Assembly (NCBI GenBank): GCA_948567375.1
Contig: OX419761.1
Location: 31,622,501-31,686,500 of the forward strand
Length of the DNA: 64,000 nucleotides
Reading direction: 5' to 3'
From: Lunularia cruciata
Lineage: Eukaryota; Streptophyta; Marchantiopsida; Lunulariales; Lunulariaceae
Of the stretch, positions 1-12,945 are shown in pieces. The first letter of the stretch is position 1; each line of letters opens with the position of its first letter. A model generated the notes under the pieces. It saw nothing but the letters and a program-made list of their open reading frames with translations, did no database searches and was not told the origin of the DNA. Position numbers and translations under genes: made by a program.

Positions 1-433
1 AAGAAGTAAACATGTTCTTATCCAAAAATCCCTTCAGTGGTATAATTTATTCTGATGTACTAAAAAAAATTTAAACTCATGTTGTCCCATAAGTAGACTC
101 CTCAAGAATTAGACCAGCAATACAAACATACTACAGCTCTGTTATAATATTTAAAATAATTTGAATTCAACCTATAATCGAATCACAAGCTTAATATAAA
201 TCATTCTATTGACTTCAATTAATCATTACTGAATAAATTTCAGTATTATACTCAAATCTTCTCCTTAATGGGTAAGAATATTTCAAGTAGCTAAAGTTCT
301 TAAATTTAATTTTTCAAGATCTTGATCTTTTGCGTAAAGAATCTTCAAGATTAAACTCCTCTTGAACATATAAATTATCTTTTATTGTGAAGGTCAAAAT
401 TTTCTATTTCAAGATAGTCAACTGCAAATACAT

Positions 434-570
434 CTTGAAGTTCAAAAATTTTCACATCAAAATATTCATCAAATCCTGAAGTTCAAAACATTTCACATCA
501 AAATAATTCAAAATCTAAATATTCATCAAATCCTGAAGTTCAAAAAATTTCACATCGAAATAATTCTTGA
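434..570. repeat. Imperfect tandem repeat, about 2.5 units
   Basis: Three successive units begin with TGAAGTTCAAAA and continue with TTTCACATCAAAAT. The units are unequal (about 41 and 57 bases, then a partial one) because the middle one has an internal extension. This looks like a local replication-slippage repeat in host DNA. Confidence 0.6.
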
Positions 571-2847
571 AGGTTGAGTCTTTCTTGAAGGTGAAATTCT
601 TTTATGTCAAATTCATATGGATCTAATTTTGTTAAGAGGTTATAATCTTCTAGTAGAATTCTTCAAGTTCAAGTTCTTCTTCAATTAAGAGAATCTCAGC
701 TTAATCTTTGAAATACTAAACATCATGGAATTTAATTCACTACCTTATATATATATGGAAGAATTATAAAACACTCAAAATTATTAAACTCTATTTGATT
801 GACCAAAACACTCTGATCTTAACTCTCTCTCTTTGTGATGCAAACAGAAAGCAATAAAGAAAAAATAATAATTCAGATATAAAAATACACCAATATTAAA
901 ATTTCCAAAGTACATAAATCTAATAAAATTCACAAGAAACTAAAATACAAAATGAAATACTTAAGGAATACAAAATCTTGTGTTATTTTACTTCACAAAT
1001 AAATACAGTAAAATTAAAATGATAAGTACTATATATATACATTTTTTTGAGCTCAAATCCAAACACTTTTCTCAAAGAAGATACATTTTGCTACAAAATA
1101 AGCCTCAACAAGTATGATTAGTTTTTTAGATGATTGAGAATCCTCCATAAGTGCAATCTTAGGCCAAAGTTAAGATATTTCATGTATTAAGAGTCTACTA
1201 TAATTATTTAATTTTTAATTAATAAAAACACATCAAAATTATTTGAATCACCATGAAATTTAATCATCTTAATATCTTATAGATAATGGAACAAATCATC
1301 ATAGAAAAGCTATTGTAATGTAGAGAAGAGTATATATTTCTATCCCACATACCTCTCTTTCATATTAGAGTAATGCAATTTAGTAAAAAAAAGTATTCAA
1401 AGAATTAAAAAATTAATCATATGAAGAAGATCTTAGTTTGGAAGGTAATATCTCTTAATATTTTGCAAGTATACTACTTCTCCACATGAGAAATACAAAG
1501 ATCAAAGCCTAAAAAAGAAAGAAACCTCAAGAATGAAGGATGCAAGATCTCAATAGATAATAATAATAATAATATATGTAAAGGAGATACCAAAGAAACT
1601 ATACTAGTTTGCAAAGAAAAACCTAAAAAAATTATTAATCTATATGATATTTTTAATCACCTAGCTCAAAGTTTGATAAAGAAACATCAATCATAAATAT
1701 TGGTGAGAAGTTAAAGTAGTGGACTTCAAAGAACTTCATGAATGTAGGAAAAAGAACTAACTTTAATAATTTATAAAAACTAATATAAACTCATTTTCAA
1801 AGAACTTTACTTATTTTCTACAAACTTATTATTATTTTATAGGTGTCAAAACCTCAAGTTCTCTTGATTTCATGTTATTGACAAATTATTTTCTTGGTGT
1901 TAAAATATTGAAGTGATAAATTATACATATAACATGAAGACATTATAGATTTTATTTTTCCATGATTTAGAACATCTAGAACATAAATTCTAATCAAGTG
2001 ACGTGCTGATTATTTTTTTGTATTAAAAAATAATTCTGAAATGAGGTACAAAAGTCAATTATAGACCACATATTGAGTCATATGTCTAATAAGTCATCCT
2101 TATTGAAAATATTTTACAAATTTAATATAGTACAAATGTAGAAAATAACCTCATCAAGTATTGATATTATAAACCTACCCTTAACAATTTAGTATTTAAA
2201 AAATAGCCTTGGTATTTCCCAAGCCTTGTTATTTTTTTGGAATGCTCGTATGGAATGTTGGAGCAGGAGAGTGCAAGCATGCCCATCTTTGGGATTTCAC
2301 GGGTTCTGATATTTCCTTCCTAAAAGATATTTTTCTAGCTAACTAGATTTGCATGGTACATAGTTAATCACCAACTCATATCCAACTATTCTAGGTGGTA
2401 TATCCAAAAACCTACGATACACTCATTGTAGTGGTACTCTCTAGATTGCTTCTTCTCAATTCAATTGTAAATGGCAATTAAAAATCTTTGGAGTTAGCTC
2501 AACTAAGCAAAGTAGACCTACTTAGTTGCAACACCCGCAAAAAGCAAAAGGAGAAGGAAGTACCCCCATAGGGTTAGATGAAGGATTTTGAATCATGGTG
2601 TAGAACTGGAGCAAACCACCCGCTTGTGCTACAATCAAAGCAACATGCTATGGGACAAATGGAAGGAAATAGATGTGCATCATTCCAGAGAACATATTAT
2701 ATCCAAGAAGTTCCGGGTTGGGCATGCCTAATTTTGTTGATTATGCCACAATGATCACCATAATTGTTGTTCATAAACCTTACAATTCTCTTCCTTGAGT
2801 TTTAGTTCTCAAAGAGTTAGAACTACCACATCTTGGATTCTGTACTT

Positions 2848-2938
2848 TCATATACTCCACACAGAATAGATGCCTCCTTACTAAAAAAAAACATACTCCG
2901 CACAGAATATATGCCTCCTTATTAAAAAACCCATGTAT
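2848..2938. repeat. Two-copy tandem duplication
   Basis: Two adjacent copies of a block of about 42 bases contain CATACTCCRCACAGAATA followed by GATGCCTCCTTA or TATGCCTCCTTA, and are separated by an A-run. No function is suggested. Confidence 0.6.
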
Positions 2939-3413
2939 AGGGTGACAATCTACATACATGCCAATATCCTTTTTATCATTATTGATGCATAAATTTGGTA
3001 TATAAGATGTTTAGCATTTGGTATGGATTGATACATTTATTAGTCTATTTCCAAGATAATCATTTGAATAAGAAGTGCAACTCATGCATTAATTAACTCT
3101 TGGTGAGGGATAGAATAAGGAATTAATTTCCATCTCATTACATTTATGCACCAATAATTATAATCCTAGGAGTTACATTTGTAAATTTTGATGATCAAAA
3201 ATCAATGGATAGGGTCAAAAATTATTGCTAGTATTAGGTGAATGTGTGCTCCTTTCTCATGTTCATCTATTTCAAAGGGCTTATCAAATTACAAGGTCTT
3301 CTTATCAAAATTTTTGTTTTAAAGCACTACTTGTTGTAAAACTTCATTGACCTTCTATGTTGTTGATTGAGCTTTTTACTTTGCAGAAATGTGACATTCT
3401 TCATGGTATATAT

Positions 3414-3774
3414 TGTAAAGATTGAGACTAAGGAGAAGAATAGGAGAATGGAAGACCAAAGTGGAAGATCACATTGAGACACTTGAATGAGCAAAAACTC
3501 CAAATGCCTAGCATGAGTGTGGGATTTGGCATTTATAGAGAGCATACAAGGCTCTTGAGAAGCTTCTCAAGAAGCTTGAAACCATCTACTTGGCATGCAA
3601 GCTAAGCTAGTTGGAAGCTTCTTCCTAGAAGTCACCACTTGGCATGCATATTACCCAATACTTGAAAGGTACCAAGTAGCTTCCTAGATACTTCTAGAAT
3701 ATTCTACACTAATTTGGCATTTTTTCTACTTCATTAGCCTTGATTATCTCATTGGTAAAGTCCATATTGTTTCA
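3414..3774 (-). repeat. D1 3' LTR
   Basis: It starts TGTAAAGATTGAGACTAAGG and ends near ATTGTTTCA, matching the 423-bp D2 LTR with internal losses. A three-unit heat shock element (TTC-N2-GAA-N2-TTC) survives at 3692-3704 and the TATTTATA box complement lies near 3530. The start position is accurate to about one base. Confidence 0.85.
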
Positions 3775-3799
3775 TATTCCCCCATTGCTAGTTGGTGAC

Positions 3800-5424
3800 G
3801 TCCTCGTCACTATTAAAGTTTCAAACTCTTGGATGATAGACTATGCATTTTGGAGATGAGAAAGAGGTTCCTATGTAGCATCATGAAGGGGATACCCTTT
3901 CCAAAGGACTTTGTACTATGTATGTTGTTGGCGGCCTCGTTGAATGTGGTTACACATAATGATATGATCAACTTCATACTCTTCATGGTCATTGATAAGG
4001 ATGGGAGGAGGAGGAGGAGGAGGTCGGACACAAGAGGAAAAAGAAGATGGATTAGAAACAAAGGGTTTCAACTTGGAAAATGAAAGATAGGGTAGATGCA
4101 CATATGACTAAGCAAGGCAAGTTGATAAGCAACAAGAGAAATGATTTGGGTAACATCAAAGGGTCCTATCCAATTAGGAGCAAATTTATGGACTTGGGTA
4201 TCAAGTATGAGGGGTAGGTTACTAGAGGAGAGCATGACCTTATCACCAAGTTGAAAGGTGAGATCATGATGATGGTGGTCCACATATTGTGCTAACAATA
4301 AGAACTTGAGATTTGACTTGTTGGAGAGATTGAGATATGGTGGTCAAGAAGGTCGAACTATGAGGGACATGAGATAGAGGAGGAGCAAGAAGGAAATCTA
4401 GAACAAGTAGGCCAAAATTAAGGAAGAAAGGAGAGAATCCAATACTTGCATGGTTGGAATTATTGTATGTAAACTCAACAGCTACAAGGCATTCATCTCA
4501 ATTGGTATGGTGAACATTGACAAAGGCACAAAGCATATCCTCCAAGGTGCAACTTGCTTGTTTGGTTTGTCTATCGGTTTGAGTATGATAGGCTATGGAC
4601 AAAGCAAGCTTGGTGTTCAGTATCTAGAAGAATGCTTGCCAAAATTTTCTAGTGAATCAAGGATCACAATTGGAGATGAGCACACGAGGCATCCCATGAT
4701 GCTTGAAGACATTTTCAAAGTAGATATGCACAAATGTTGGAGCATCTATAGTATCAAAGGTTGATGCAAAATGGATTTTCTTACAAAGCTTATCTACAAA
4801 TACCACAATTGTTGTGTGACCTTGCTTTGTTTTGGGCAAGGATGTGATGAGATTTAAGCTTACATATTGCTATTGAGTAGATGGGATGGAGAGTAGTTGA
4901 AGGAGTCCACTTGGTTTCTAGTTGTCAGCCTTGTTGCGTTGGCAACTCTCACAAAATTGGATAAACTTTCAAACATCTTGTGACATGTAAGGACACCACC
5001 ATTGGCATTGTAGGGTACTCAAGGTCTTGTCCACACCCATGTCACCAACAATTGATAAGTCATGGGCTTCTTGAAGGTGCATAAGTTATAGATCACCCTT
5101 GGCTGGAACATAGATCCTATTCTCCTAGAATAGAAGGCAATCTCTAAAGGATAAGGTGTTGTATTCCTTATCGTGTGCAGCAAGATGATCTTGTATTATC
5201 TAAAACAAAGGATCTTGTTGTAAAGTGATCCTAAACTTGATTTGGACCTTGGAGTTGATGGAGACTGTCATAATTGCCGCTATGATGAGAGGAAGAGACT
5301 TCATATCAAGTCATTATGAGAGGGCATTGGGGATGATATAGAACCTACCAGGTTTGCACTCAAGTTTGAGGTCAAAAAATTATAGTTGTTCCTCCCATCA
5401 ATGATGTTGACTCTTCAAGGTAGT
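3800..5424 (-). pseudogene. D1 integrase and chromodomain remnant
   Basis: This is the 3' part of the D1 pol gene, broken by many stops and frameshifts. The stretch 3810-3990 corresponds to the D2 chromodomain. The stretch 4657-4839 still reads integrase-core residues, including VVFVDKL and the block ending at HHGMPRVLIS, next to the position of the second catalytic Asp; there the DRD of D2 has become NCD. Homology to D2 continues to about 5415, where the D1 deletion and the C0 insertion begin. Confidence 0.75.
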
Positions 5425-7157
5425 TGTAGTACACACATTTTTTTGGTTTTGATGTGTTTTGAAGAAGAAATGTATAATCAAGGTAGAATTGAGTCTTCAG
5501 GTTGAACTTGAGGAAGTCAAGTTTGTGTTAGAGGAAGAAAACTTGGATTGGATCAGACCCAAAGAAGGTTACTTTGTGTTAGAAGAAGAAAGACCCAAAT
5601 TAGACTGAAGGAGTGCAAACCCAAAAGAGGAATGGAAGTTGCAAGTCAGGATTCTTGTGGGGGCTATACCTTGGTGATGATATGTCCAAATTGTGAATGA
5701 TATATCTCGTTAAAAGAGACTTCTTCAAGGCTCTCCATTGCCATCAAAATTGTTGAGTTTGGAGGTCTGTAGCATAAGTTACAAGCATGTGAAGTTTCTG
5801 TAGTAGATGTATAGAGAAGTTGAGGTTCTTTGGATCCACATTACTTTGGGTCTATGTTCTTCGGGTGTAGAGACTTTGGGTCTATAAAACTTTGGGCTAG
5901 AAGCTTCTTTGCCTTAGGACAAAGGTGACCAGATTTGAGGTAGTTTGACCTCAGAGCGCAGTGAAGGTGACTTTGGGAGCCTTGAAAGAGGCATGAGAGG
6001 AAATTAAAGTAAAGAAAGAAGATATTTAGGATACCACTAACTTCATTTTCAGTTTAGATTGAAGAAGGGATAGAAATTGAAGGAAAAATAGTAGTATTGA
6101 ATGAACTCAAAATGCAAGATCAGACAATATGTGTCTTCAAATCAGTTGTTTGAGACATTAGAGAGGTATGCATCAAAAGATAAAGATGTAGATAGATTAG
6201 ATATGAGTGCAATTGTAGTTCAGAGTGAAGAAGTAGTAGAAATAGCAAAGGAATTAGTAGTATTAGATAGACCCAAAGACAAAGAAGTGCAAGAGGTTAC
6301 TTTGGGTTTAAAAGATGAGGTAGAAATAGACATCAAATCGGATTCATAACTAATTTGAGATAGGAATTGATAGACGTGAAGAAGTGGGTTGTCATTTCAG
6401 ATCTGGAGATCTTTAGGAAGAAATTTAGGAAGTTAGTTAATTTTTAATTGTTCAACCTATCTAAAGGAGGCATTTGCAGTAAAATGTTATTTAGTATTCA
6501 TATTCTTGAGAATAGATAAAGTGAAGTGTTGTGAAGCAATGCTTATTGCTTGAGCTTAATTCCGAGTACCAATTTTGTGTTTGTGAGTGTTGGGAGAAAT
6601 TCAAAGTGCAAGTCAATGTGCTTGTTGGATGTTGGATTCCATAGTTGTGATCTTCATTTTATGTGGTTGATCATGAGTGAAGTGCAATCGAAGCAATGCC
6701 TTGACAAATCTGAGAGGAATTGTAGTGTTGGTAGTATTCTACATTTGTGAGTACAACACCAAGTTGATGTGAAGCAATTTTGATCAAGGAAGTTGTGCCT
6801 TTGGTGGAGGGGTGGAATACAATTTTGAGGCAAAGTTGTCTTACAACAAAGTAGCCTTTTTTGGGAAGGATTGAATCATCACAATCAAGTTTTTTTGGAA
6901 AGATTTGTGATTATGGGTGACAAATTGTTGTGATAAGACTGAGATTCAGTGCTTGTTACTCTCTTTTGGGTGTAGTTTCTACCTAAGAGATTAAAGACTC
7001 TTCAAGAAGAACTACTTGCTACAATTTGACTTTGTATTTGGATATTTTTGAATTCTATCTTTGGGGGAACAAACTTTACTTACTTGATTATTGCAAAAGT
7101 GATATTTGATAAGTTGTCACATGATTTTTAATCATATGGTTCATCATATGCCGGGTT
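5425..7157 (+). mobile_element. C0: C-related LTR-like unit inserted in D1
   Basis: The unit starts TGTAGTACACACA and ends in CCGGGTT, a truncated form of the C terminus CCGGGTTGTCA, with about 40 bases inserted near the end at 7110-7150. D sequence lies directly on both sides. The first part (5425-6080) matches only C3. The second part carries the tail of the C open reading frame (6101-6349) and the LTR-like end shared by all C copies (from about 6390). It may be a solo LTR of a C subfamily or a chimeric non-autonomous unit. The duplicated target site is blurred (GTT). Confidence 0.7.
6101..6349 (+). pseudogene. C-family ORF tail, 82 codons
   Basis: This short open frame is clearly the C-terminal tail of the C-family protein. 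It shares KDKDVDRL, VLDRPKD and the acidic ending with the tail in C3' (45118-45378) and less closely with C1 (24500-24727). It is strongly acidic and has no recognised domain. In C1 this tail follows a long coiled coil; here it follows unrelated sequence, so it cannot be a complete gene. Confidence 0.6.
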
Positions 7158-8414
7158 AAGGATCATATGGTTGAAGAATGGATCTTGAAGATACCATATG
7201 TTTCAACTTTTGGAATGCTTCTTTGTGCTTTGTGGTCCACTAAAAGCTTGAGTTCTTCTCCAAGAGGTCAATCAATAGTGTGACCACATGAGCATAGTAG
7301 TGGATGAACCATTGCTAAAAGCTTGCCAATTCATTAAATGGCAATACTTCTATAAAATCCTTTGGAGTAGGTCAATCAATAATGGCCTTGATTTTCTCTT
7401 TGATCTTGATTCCCTCCAATGAGATCTTGTGGCTTTTGGGTAGAAGGAAGAAGGTAACTTCCTTCTACCAAAAAGTACACCTTGACTTCTTGTAGTAAAA
7501 CGTTCATGGACATAGTCATCTTAGGAATTCTTGCACAAGATTTGTGTGTTCTACCTTTGTCTTGCCATAGATTAAAATGTCATCCAAGAAAACCACCATG
7601 TACCAATCCAATAGCCTATCCAACACCCGATGCATCTAAGCCATGAAGACTATTGGGGTATTAGTGAGCCCAAAAGGCAAAACTCTCCACTCAAATGCCC
7701 ATACCTTGTACAAAAGGCAATCTTTTGCACATCTCTTCTACAATGGGAATTTGCCAATAGCCACTTTGGAGAACCAACTTTAGCCACCTTGGAGAACCAA
7801 CTTGGAGAACCATTTTGCTTCACACATATAATCAAGCAAGTCATCAATTTGAGGCAAGGGATATGTATTCTTCACTATTTATTTATTGAGGCCACAATAA
7901 TCAATACAAAAGCAAAATCCTCCATCTTTCTTTGGAACAAATAGTACCGGTGCTCCCCAAGGAGATATATTATATTATACAAAATCCTTCTCCAACAACT
8001 CTATAAATTTTATTCAAAGCTTATCTAACTCCTTTGGTGAGAGCTAATAGATTAATCTACTCATTGGAGTACTTCTTAGCAATAACTCAATCTTGAAGGG
8101 CATACCCCAATTACAGGGTTATCACTTTGGTAGAACATCCAAAAATACATATGAGAACTCTTGAACTATTTGATCAAGCATTGCTTGATGAGGCTTTTGG
8201 TCCTCTTTAGATCTTGCATGTGCAATTTGCTTGATCTACATCACAAAAATAGACTTATCTTTCTCCAAAGCTTGCTCTATGGATGCTTTAATGATAAACT
8301 TACCATCTTGGGACCCATCTTCTTTTAAATCTTGCTCTATGGCTGATTTCTCGACAAACTTCCCATCTTGGGACTGATTATTCTTAGGTGTCTTACTCAA
8401 AGGTGCTAGACAAC

Positions 8415-8693
8415 TTAATCAAAAATTTCTACCTTGGTGTTGTACTTGAATTTTTCATTGGTTCTAATAAAATCAACCTTATGACATTCAAGCCAAGGTA
8501 GACCTAGAATGACATTATAGTGTAGAGGTGCTACTACAAACCTCATACACTCAAAATACTCTATCCTAATCTTGAATATAACTTGACGTGTGAAATAGAA
8601 TGTAGAACTCTTTTTACCATCCGCTATCATTAATCTACCTCCAATTATTGGCTTCATTGGAATACTTAATTCCTTTGCTAATTGCATGTACAT
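8415..8693 (-). pseudogene. D1 aspartic protease domain remnant
   Basis: The 92-codon frame aligns along its length with the D2 protease at 53274-53624. Shared blocks include AKEL-IP-KP-IG, the ECMRFVVAPLHY stretch and ILGLPWLECHKV, which is the hydrophobic-G loop and end of a gypsy retropepsin. The part that would carry the catalytic D(T/S)G lies upstream and is out of frame. Confidence 0.75.
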
Positions 8694-9690
8694 GCAATTC
8701 TTTGAGTTCCAAAATCCATCAAAATCCTACAACCACGATCAAATATCATACCTTGCAAGTGAAGCAAACTTGCATAGGCTGAGCCTTCAATCTTAGGCAG
8801 CTCCTAGTAGGCAACTCAAAATCTTTTACTAGGATTCCTCATTTCCTTAATCATTCTACTCCACAATCTCCATATGGGTAATTTGTTGAGGTTGCTCATT
8901 CTTGAGTGGCTACTTAGGAATGCAATGTCCAATTTGGTGACCCAAAAAAAACCACCATTTTGACATAATCTTTCTCTATCTATAGTGCAAAGTGGTTTTG
9001 GTTGGATGACATCAATCTCCATTGGTGCTAGCTCCTCTACTTGTGAGTAGTGTATTGGTAGGTTCTATGGAAGTCGAGGTCAAGACCAAGTTGTTGCAAC
9101 TAAGGAATCAAAGCATTCAGCCAATTGCATGGCTTCCTCCTAGTGTTTTGGCTCTCACATAATCACCTCTTATTTGGTTCATGAGTTCAAGGCCCTCACA
9201 AAGTGATCATGGGCTTCACTTTCCAATACATATGGAATTTGCATGATGATATTTTGGAAAAGTGTGATATAATCTGCTTCAAGCCAATCTACTTCAAATT
9301 TGCCAACCTATTTGGTGCAACTCACATGGTATTTATAGCTTGGAATTGAAAAATTATTGTACTCTTGAATTCTACCCATGTCAAGATTGGTGCAACAAAT
9401 TGCCTATTAGCTTGCTCCACTTGAAACCACCACCATAGCTTTGCTACTCCATCCAATTGGCCAGAAGCTAAGAAAATCTATTTTTGTTCATTTTGAAGAT
9501 TTGTAGCTTCAAAATAATATTTACAATCAAATACAAAATTCTCCAATGCACTTAGGAGATTCTTGCTTTCAAATACCTTTGGCTTTCAAAATCAGATTTG
9601 CTCTTCTCCTTCTTGAAATAGTGCTCTCTCTATTCGCTCTTGTTGTTGATGATCTTGTTCTTCCAACAATCAAGTTAGGTGCTCAATTTT

Positions 9691-9981
9691 TTATTTCATG
9701 GCAATGATAACCTTGGGCATTGTCATCATGACTACTACTCTATCAAACCACCTATAGTTGATCTTATTTAACATGTAGATGCAACATGTCCGCCATTCTC
9801 CATAAGTTACAATTGGAAGTACCAAGGGTTCATCGAACAAAGTTCTCACATTTAGAAAATTTTGCCCAAAGTGTGAGATGATGAATTGAGTGAAACAATG
9901 CTTGGGTAGTACATGGATATAAAAATCCCAATGGTTTGACGGAGAATTTGGTGGTCCATAAATTCCATCCATCCTATTCAT
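9691..9981 (-). pseudogene. D1 post-PBS leader ORF
   Basis: This is the D1 copy of the short ORF that begins just after the PBS. It starts MNRMDGIYGPP and keeps FGQNF, the PLVLPIVTYGE block and CIYML. The intact comparison is D2 54676-54891. Here the frame reads on past the D2 stop, so the end has decayed. Function unknown; homologous short ORFs sit at the same place in families A and B. Confidence 0.65.
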
Positions 9982-9994
9982 GATTTGATACCAA

Positions 9995-10214
9995 TGTAAA
10001 AGACCAAGACCAAGGAGAGAAATAAGAGAATGGAAGATTGGAGTGGAAGATCATATTGAGACACTTGAATAAGGGAAACCCCAAATGACTAACATAAGCT
10101 TGGGCTTTGGTATTTATAGAGAGCATACAAGGCTCTTGAGAAGCTATTTAAGAAGCTTCCTAAAGCCGCCTTCTTGGAGTGCAAGCCAAGTTAATTGAGA
10201 AGCTTCTCAAGAAT
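9995..10214 (-). repeat. D1 5' LTR, first fragment
   Basis: It begins TGTAAAAGACCAAGACC next to the PBS complement and matches D2 54914 onward. It stops at CTCAAGAA, where element E begins. The rest of the same LTR is at 33920-34208. Confidence 0.9.
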
Positions 10215-10661
10215 GTCATTCCATTTTTAGTGTTGCACCTAGATTGCTCAAATTCTAGAGTAGTAATGTTTGTAGTCAAAGGTATTTTGGCAATTACTCA
10301 AAGACTACTTGTTGATGATCAGATTTCCTATTCAATGTATTGACTACATGGTGGGGCGCACCATCACTTGCACCATTTGTACCATCGGGTGTGCTATCCA
10401 TGGGACCGTTAGGGTGGAGATCTAGGTTGAAATCAAAGGTATACCCCAGAAGTGTAGCTCTAGAGAACTCATTTCTTTGATATTGAGCCCTAGAGTTTGT
10501 GGCTAGAGTGGATAGAATGCCGGTGAGTGTCACTTGGAGTCTCTTAGCTAGAGTAGATGTGGCTTGATTGCAATCAATGTCCAATTGTTTGCAGATTTTT
10601 GAGTGACTGATTAAGATTGATCTGATTGAATATGATTCAAGTTGTAGACAAATTGATTACA
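10215..10661 (+). repeat. E left LTR, lacking its first ~114 bases
   Basis: It aligns with 33413-33816, the right LTR without its first 114 bases, and ends GATTACA. Examples of shared blocks are CACCTAGATTGCT, TATTTTGG and ACTACATGGTGG. It has about 40 extra bases internally. It begins exactly at the D1 junction. Confidence 0.8.
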
Positions 10662-11820
10662 TCAAAGAAGTGAGAGTTAGGGGGAAATTTAGTGCAAGAA
10701 CTGAGGGTGTTAGTGGTATCTCCAAGCTTGGTGGATCATGATACCTTGGTTGTACTTCATGTTTCCTTGAGAGTGATTGTGTGCAAAAATGCTGGCCAAA
10801 TTTAGAGTTAGAAAGAGTTGATTTCAAGTAGTAGTGTTTATTTTGAGCTCAACAGGTGAAAGCATGATCATTTTGGTACAAATTGAGCTCAAGGGGAAAA
10901 ATTGAAGGCGGAGTTGGAAACCCATTCTGATGAATAGAGATTTGAAGATTTGCATCTTTCCAATTTGGCTTGAGTGGAGATTTAGTGGAAGATTTGGTGG
11001 TCATCCAACTTTAGGGATTTCTATCAAATTTTGGCCAAAGGAAGTTTGAATGCATTGTCGGTGATCCTTGTAGCTTAGGAATTAAATATATATATTGATT
11101 ATGTCAAATGCCAAATGGTGACAAAGTCAGTCCGATGTTGATCTATGAGATGGAAGGTTTTTGTTTAACCTTCTTGTAATTGGATCCTCTCCATTCTCTA
11201 CCTCTTATTTGTGCACCATGTTTGTGTGAGGTGCCCTAACTTTAGAGTGTTGGTGCTTTGGTGTACTCTTGATAGTGAGGTTGGAGTGATGACAAATCAG
11301 ACTACTTGTGTTTCTCTCCGGTGAGGCAAGAAGTGATGACATGCAAACCATAAGTGCATCTTGTGATGGCAGGTTATAGGTTGCCCTTTCTCTTAGTGTA
11401 TTTGTCATAGTTAGAGCTACAATAGTGGGTGACATCACGGGGGCTGTTTGGTCTTGAGAATGCACGGGGCACCTGACTGCTCTCACTTAGACTACTCTGT
11501 TTGTCAATGACTCAAACTTCTTGTAATCAGACATTGTCTAGACTCTTGCCTGGATGGCAGTCTCCTTCTTGCTAGAGGAGCTCCAAGAATGGAGTCCTCT
11601 CCTTGACACTATTCATGGATCAAAATATACACATCCAATCACAAGGAACCTCATATTCATCACAATACCAAGCCTTGCAGTTTATAAACCTTTTGGGGAA
11701 AGCCAAATAGCTCAAGACCATATAATGACCACATCTACAATTATTCAACTATCCAAGCATGTAAAAGAAAGAAGTGAAATCAACCAAGTTCTAATCCCTA
11801 TCACTTACAAATTTCATCTT
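10662..11820 (+). other. E interior, leader or gag remnant, unassigned
   Basis: Non-repetitive sequence follows the E left LTR. I found no convincing primer binding site after GATTACA and no open frame with recognisable motifs. It is probably decayed E leader and gag, possibly including the left part of another inserted element whose boundary I cannot place. Confidence 0.4.
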
Positions 11821-12205
11821 CCTCTTTTGCCACAACTCCTTTTGAGATTTTCTCTAGGTCTTCTCTGTCCGGCAGATTCTCCTTTGAGACTTCTCCTTTC
11901 TGTTCTAACGGCTCTCCTATGTTCTGCCACCTTTAGCCTCTTTTTCAAAATTTCTCTTTCAAACCTCTTAAGTCATAGGGAATCTTCTCTGCTCAAGATT
12001 TCTCTTCACTAACCCCTAGCAAAGCCCTTGGAAAATTCTCTCTTCAATAATATGTCCTGAAAACCCCCTTCAAGAGTCTCTCTTCACTAACCTCCATAGT
12101 TCTCCTTCTTGTCTTGTCACAATTTAGAGGCCAACTTAAAAAATTTCTCTCACTATCCTTTGTCTCTGCCCAGCACAACCCTTTACTCTTTGGGAAACTC
12201 TGTCT
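11821..12205. repeat. Polypyrimidine-rich tract, left part
   Basis: The plus strand is dominated by C and T, with recurrent TCTCTTT, TTCTCCTT and TTCTC(A)AAATT motifs. The tract is cut at 12205 by A2 and continues at 20027; the duplicated GTCT of A2 shows the two parts were once contiguous. Long open frames here are low-complexity artefacts. Confidence 0.6.
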
Positions 12206-12897
12206 TGTGAGCCGGCCTGTCTCTCACTCAGGATGAACCTCTGATGGCTATTATGGTAGCACACCATGGACTAAGAAGCCAAAGAACCCGAACTCCATCA
12301 TACTCCTCCAAGGCTAACACTCCTAGACTCAAGACATTGCTCACTAGAGAACTCAATGAGAGAGAGATAGTTGCAAATGAAAAGATGATGAGTACCTCCT
12401 CACCCCTTGTTTATATACTTGTGAAATAGTTACATACCAAAGTTACTAATTACCATAGTAACTCAAGTTACTAGACTAAAATTCAAGTAAAGTCAAAAAG
12501 TAGAAAGGAATATCCATTCACATGGGCATATTCCCCTAAGCATGTGGTCTTATCTTGACCCAACCACTAAGTCAAGGATTCCTTCACATGGGCTATCCTT
12601 GGACTAAAGAAGAATCCAAAACAAAAAGGCTTGCGGGCCCAAGAGTTCCCAACTCTTTCTTCAAAGCCAAACACCTAGGAATAATACCAAGTCAACACAC
12701 TAAAATCCAAAATAGTGGTGTTCATCTTTTCTACTTCCTCTAAAGTAAGGTCCCATCTATCTTAGCTATGACTAACTTTAGCTAACCATGACTAATATAG
12801 AACCATCCTTTATCTCTATATAAATAATATCTCTTAAGTACTTGTAATACCAAGCTAAATATCACAATACCACACACATGCACAAATGGGTGTTACA
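12206..12897 (-). repeat. A2 3' LTR
   Basis: It starts TGTGAGCCGGCCTG and ends GGGTGTTACA. Read on the minus strand, a TATA-like TATATAAA lies near 12405-12415. Two CpG sites present in the A1 LTRs are changed here and in the other A2 LTR, so those changes predate insertion. Confidence 0.95.
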
Positions 12898-12945
12898 TTT
12901 ACCTCCGGACTAAGTTTTCACTTTGTCCTCAAAGTGAAGGTCTCT
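12898..12945 (-). promoter_or_regulatory. A2 polypurine tract and hairpin
   Basis: On the minus strand the tract next to the 3' LTR reads CCGGAGGTAAA; A1 has CCGGGGGTAAA, so the G-run is interrupted. A perfect 9-bp inverted repeat TTCACTTTG/CAAAGTGAA with loop TCCT lies at 12917-12938, between the pol stop and the tract, and is identical in A1. Confidence 0.7.

Larger units (their letters stand above)
1..3413. other. AT-rich host flank without genes
   Basis: This stretch is strongly AT-rich and has no open frame worth reporting and no similarity to the repeat families seen elsewhere in the window. It holds short AT microsatellites (around 748-760 and 1558-1575) and two small tandem duplications listed separately. 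It ends at the TATAT target site of element D1, and the same host DNA resumes at 34209. I see no promoter, RNA gene or coding exon I could defend. Confidence 0.6.
7158..9994 (-). pseudogene. D1 gag, protease and RT remnants
   Basis: This matches D2 from 52030 to 54913. Visible pieces are the RT palm surroundings (7560-7960, with frameshifts), the protease (8415-8693), the degraded gag zinc finger near 8930 and the leader ORF (9691-9981). Many CG dinucleotides of D2 are TG or CA here, as expected of an old methylated copy. Confidence 0.75.

Noticed and set aside
434-570. CRISPR-like direct repeats
   Set aside because: Units are adjacent and unequal with no unique spacers; eukaryotic host DNA.
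7630-7944. 104-codon plus-strand frame
   Set aside because: Antisense to D1 RT remnants.
10662-10700. Primer binding site of E
   Set aside because: A weak resemblance to the initiator-Met site (ATCAAAGA) has too many mismatches to claim.
11554-12012. 152-codon plus-strand frame
   Set aside because: Its second half is low-complexity Leu/Ser translation of the polypyrimidine tract; no conserved motif.
12244-12429. 61-codon frame repeated in several places
   Set aside because: It lies inside every A LTR and is explained by LTR copy number; no sign of coding.
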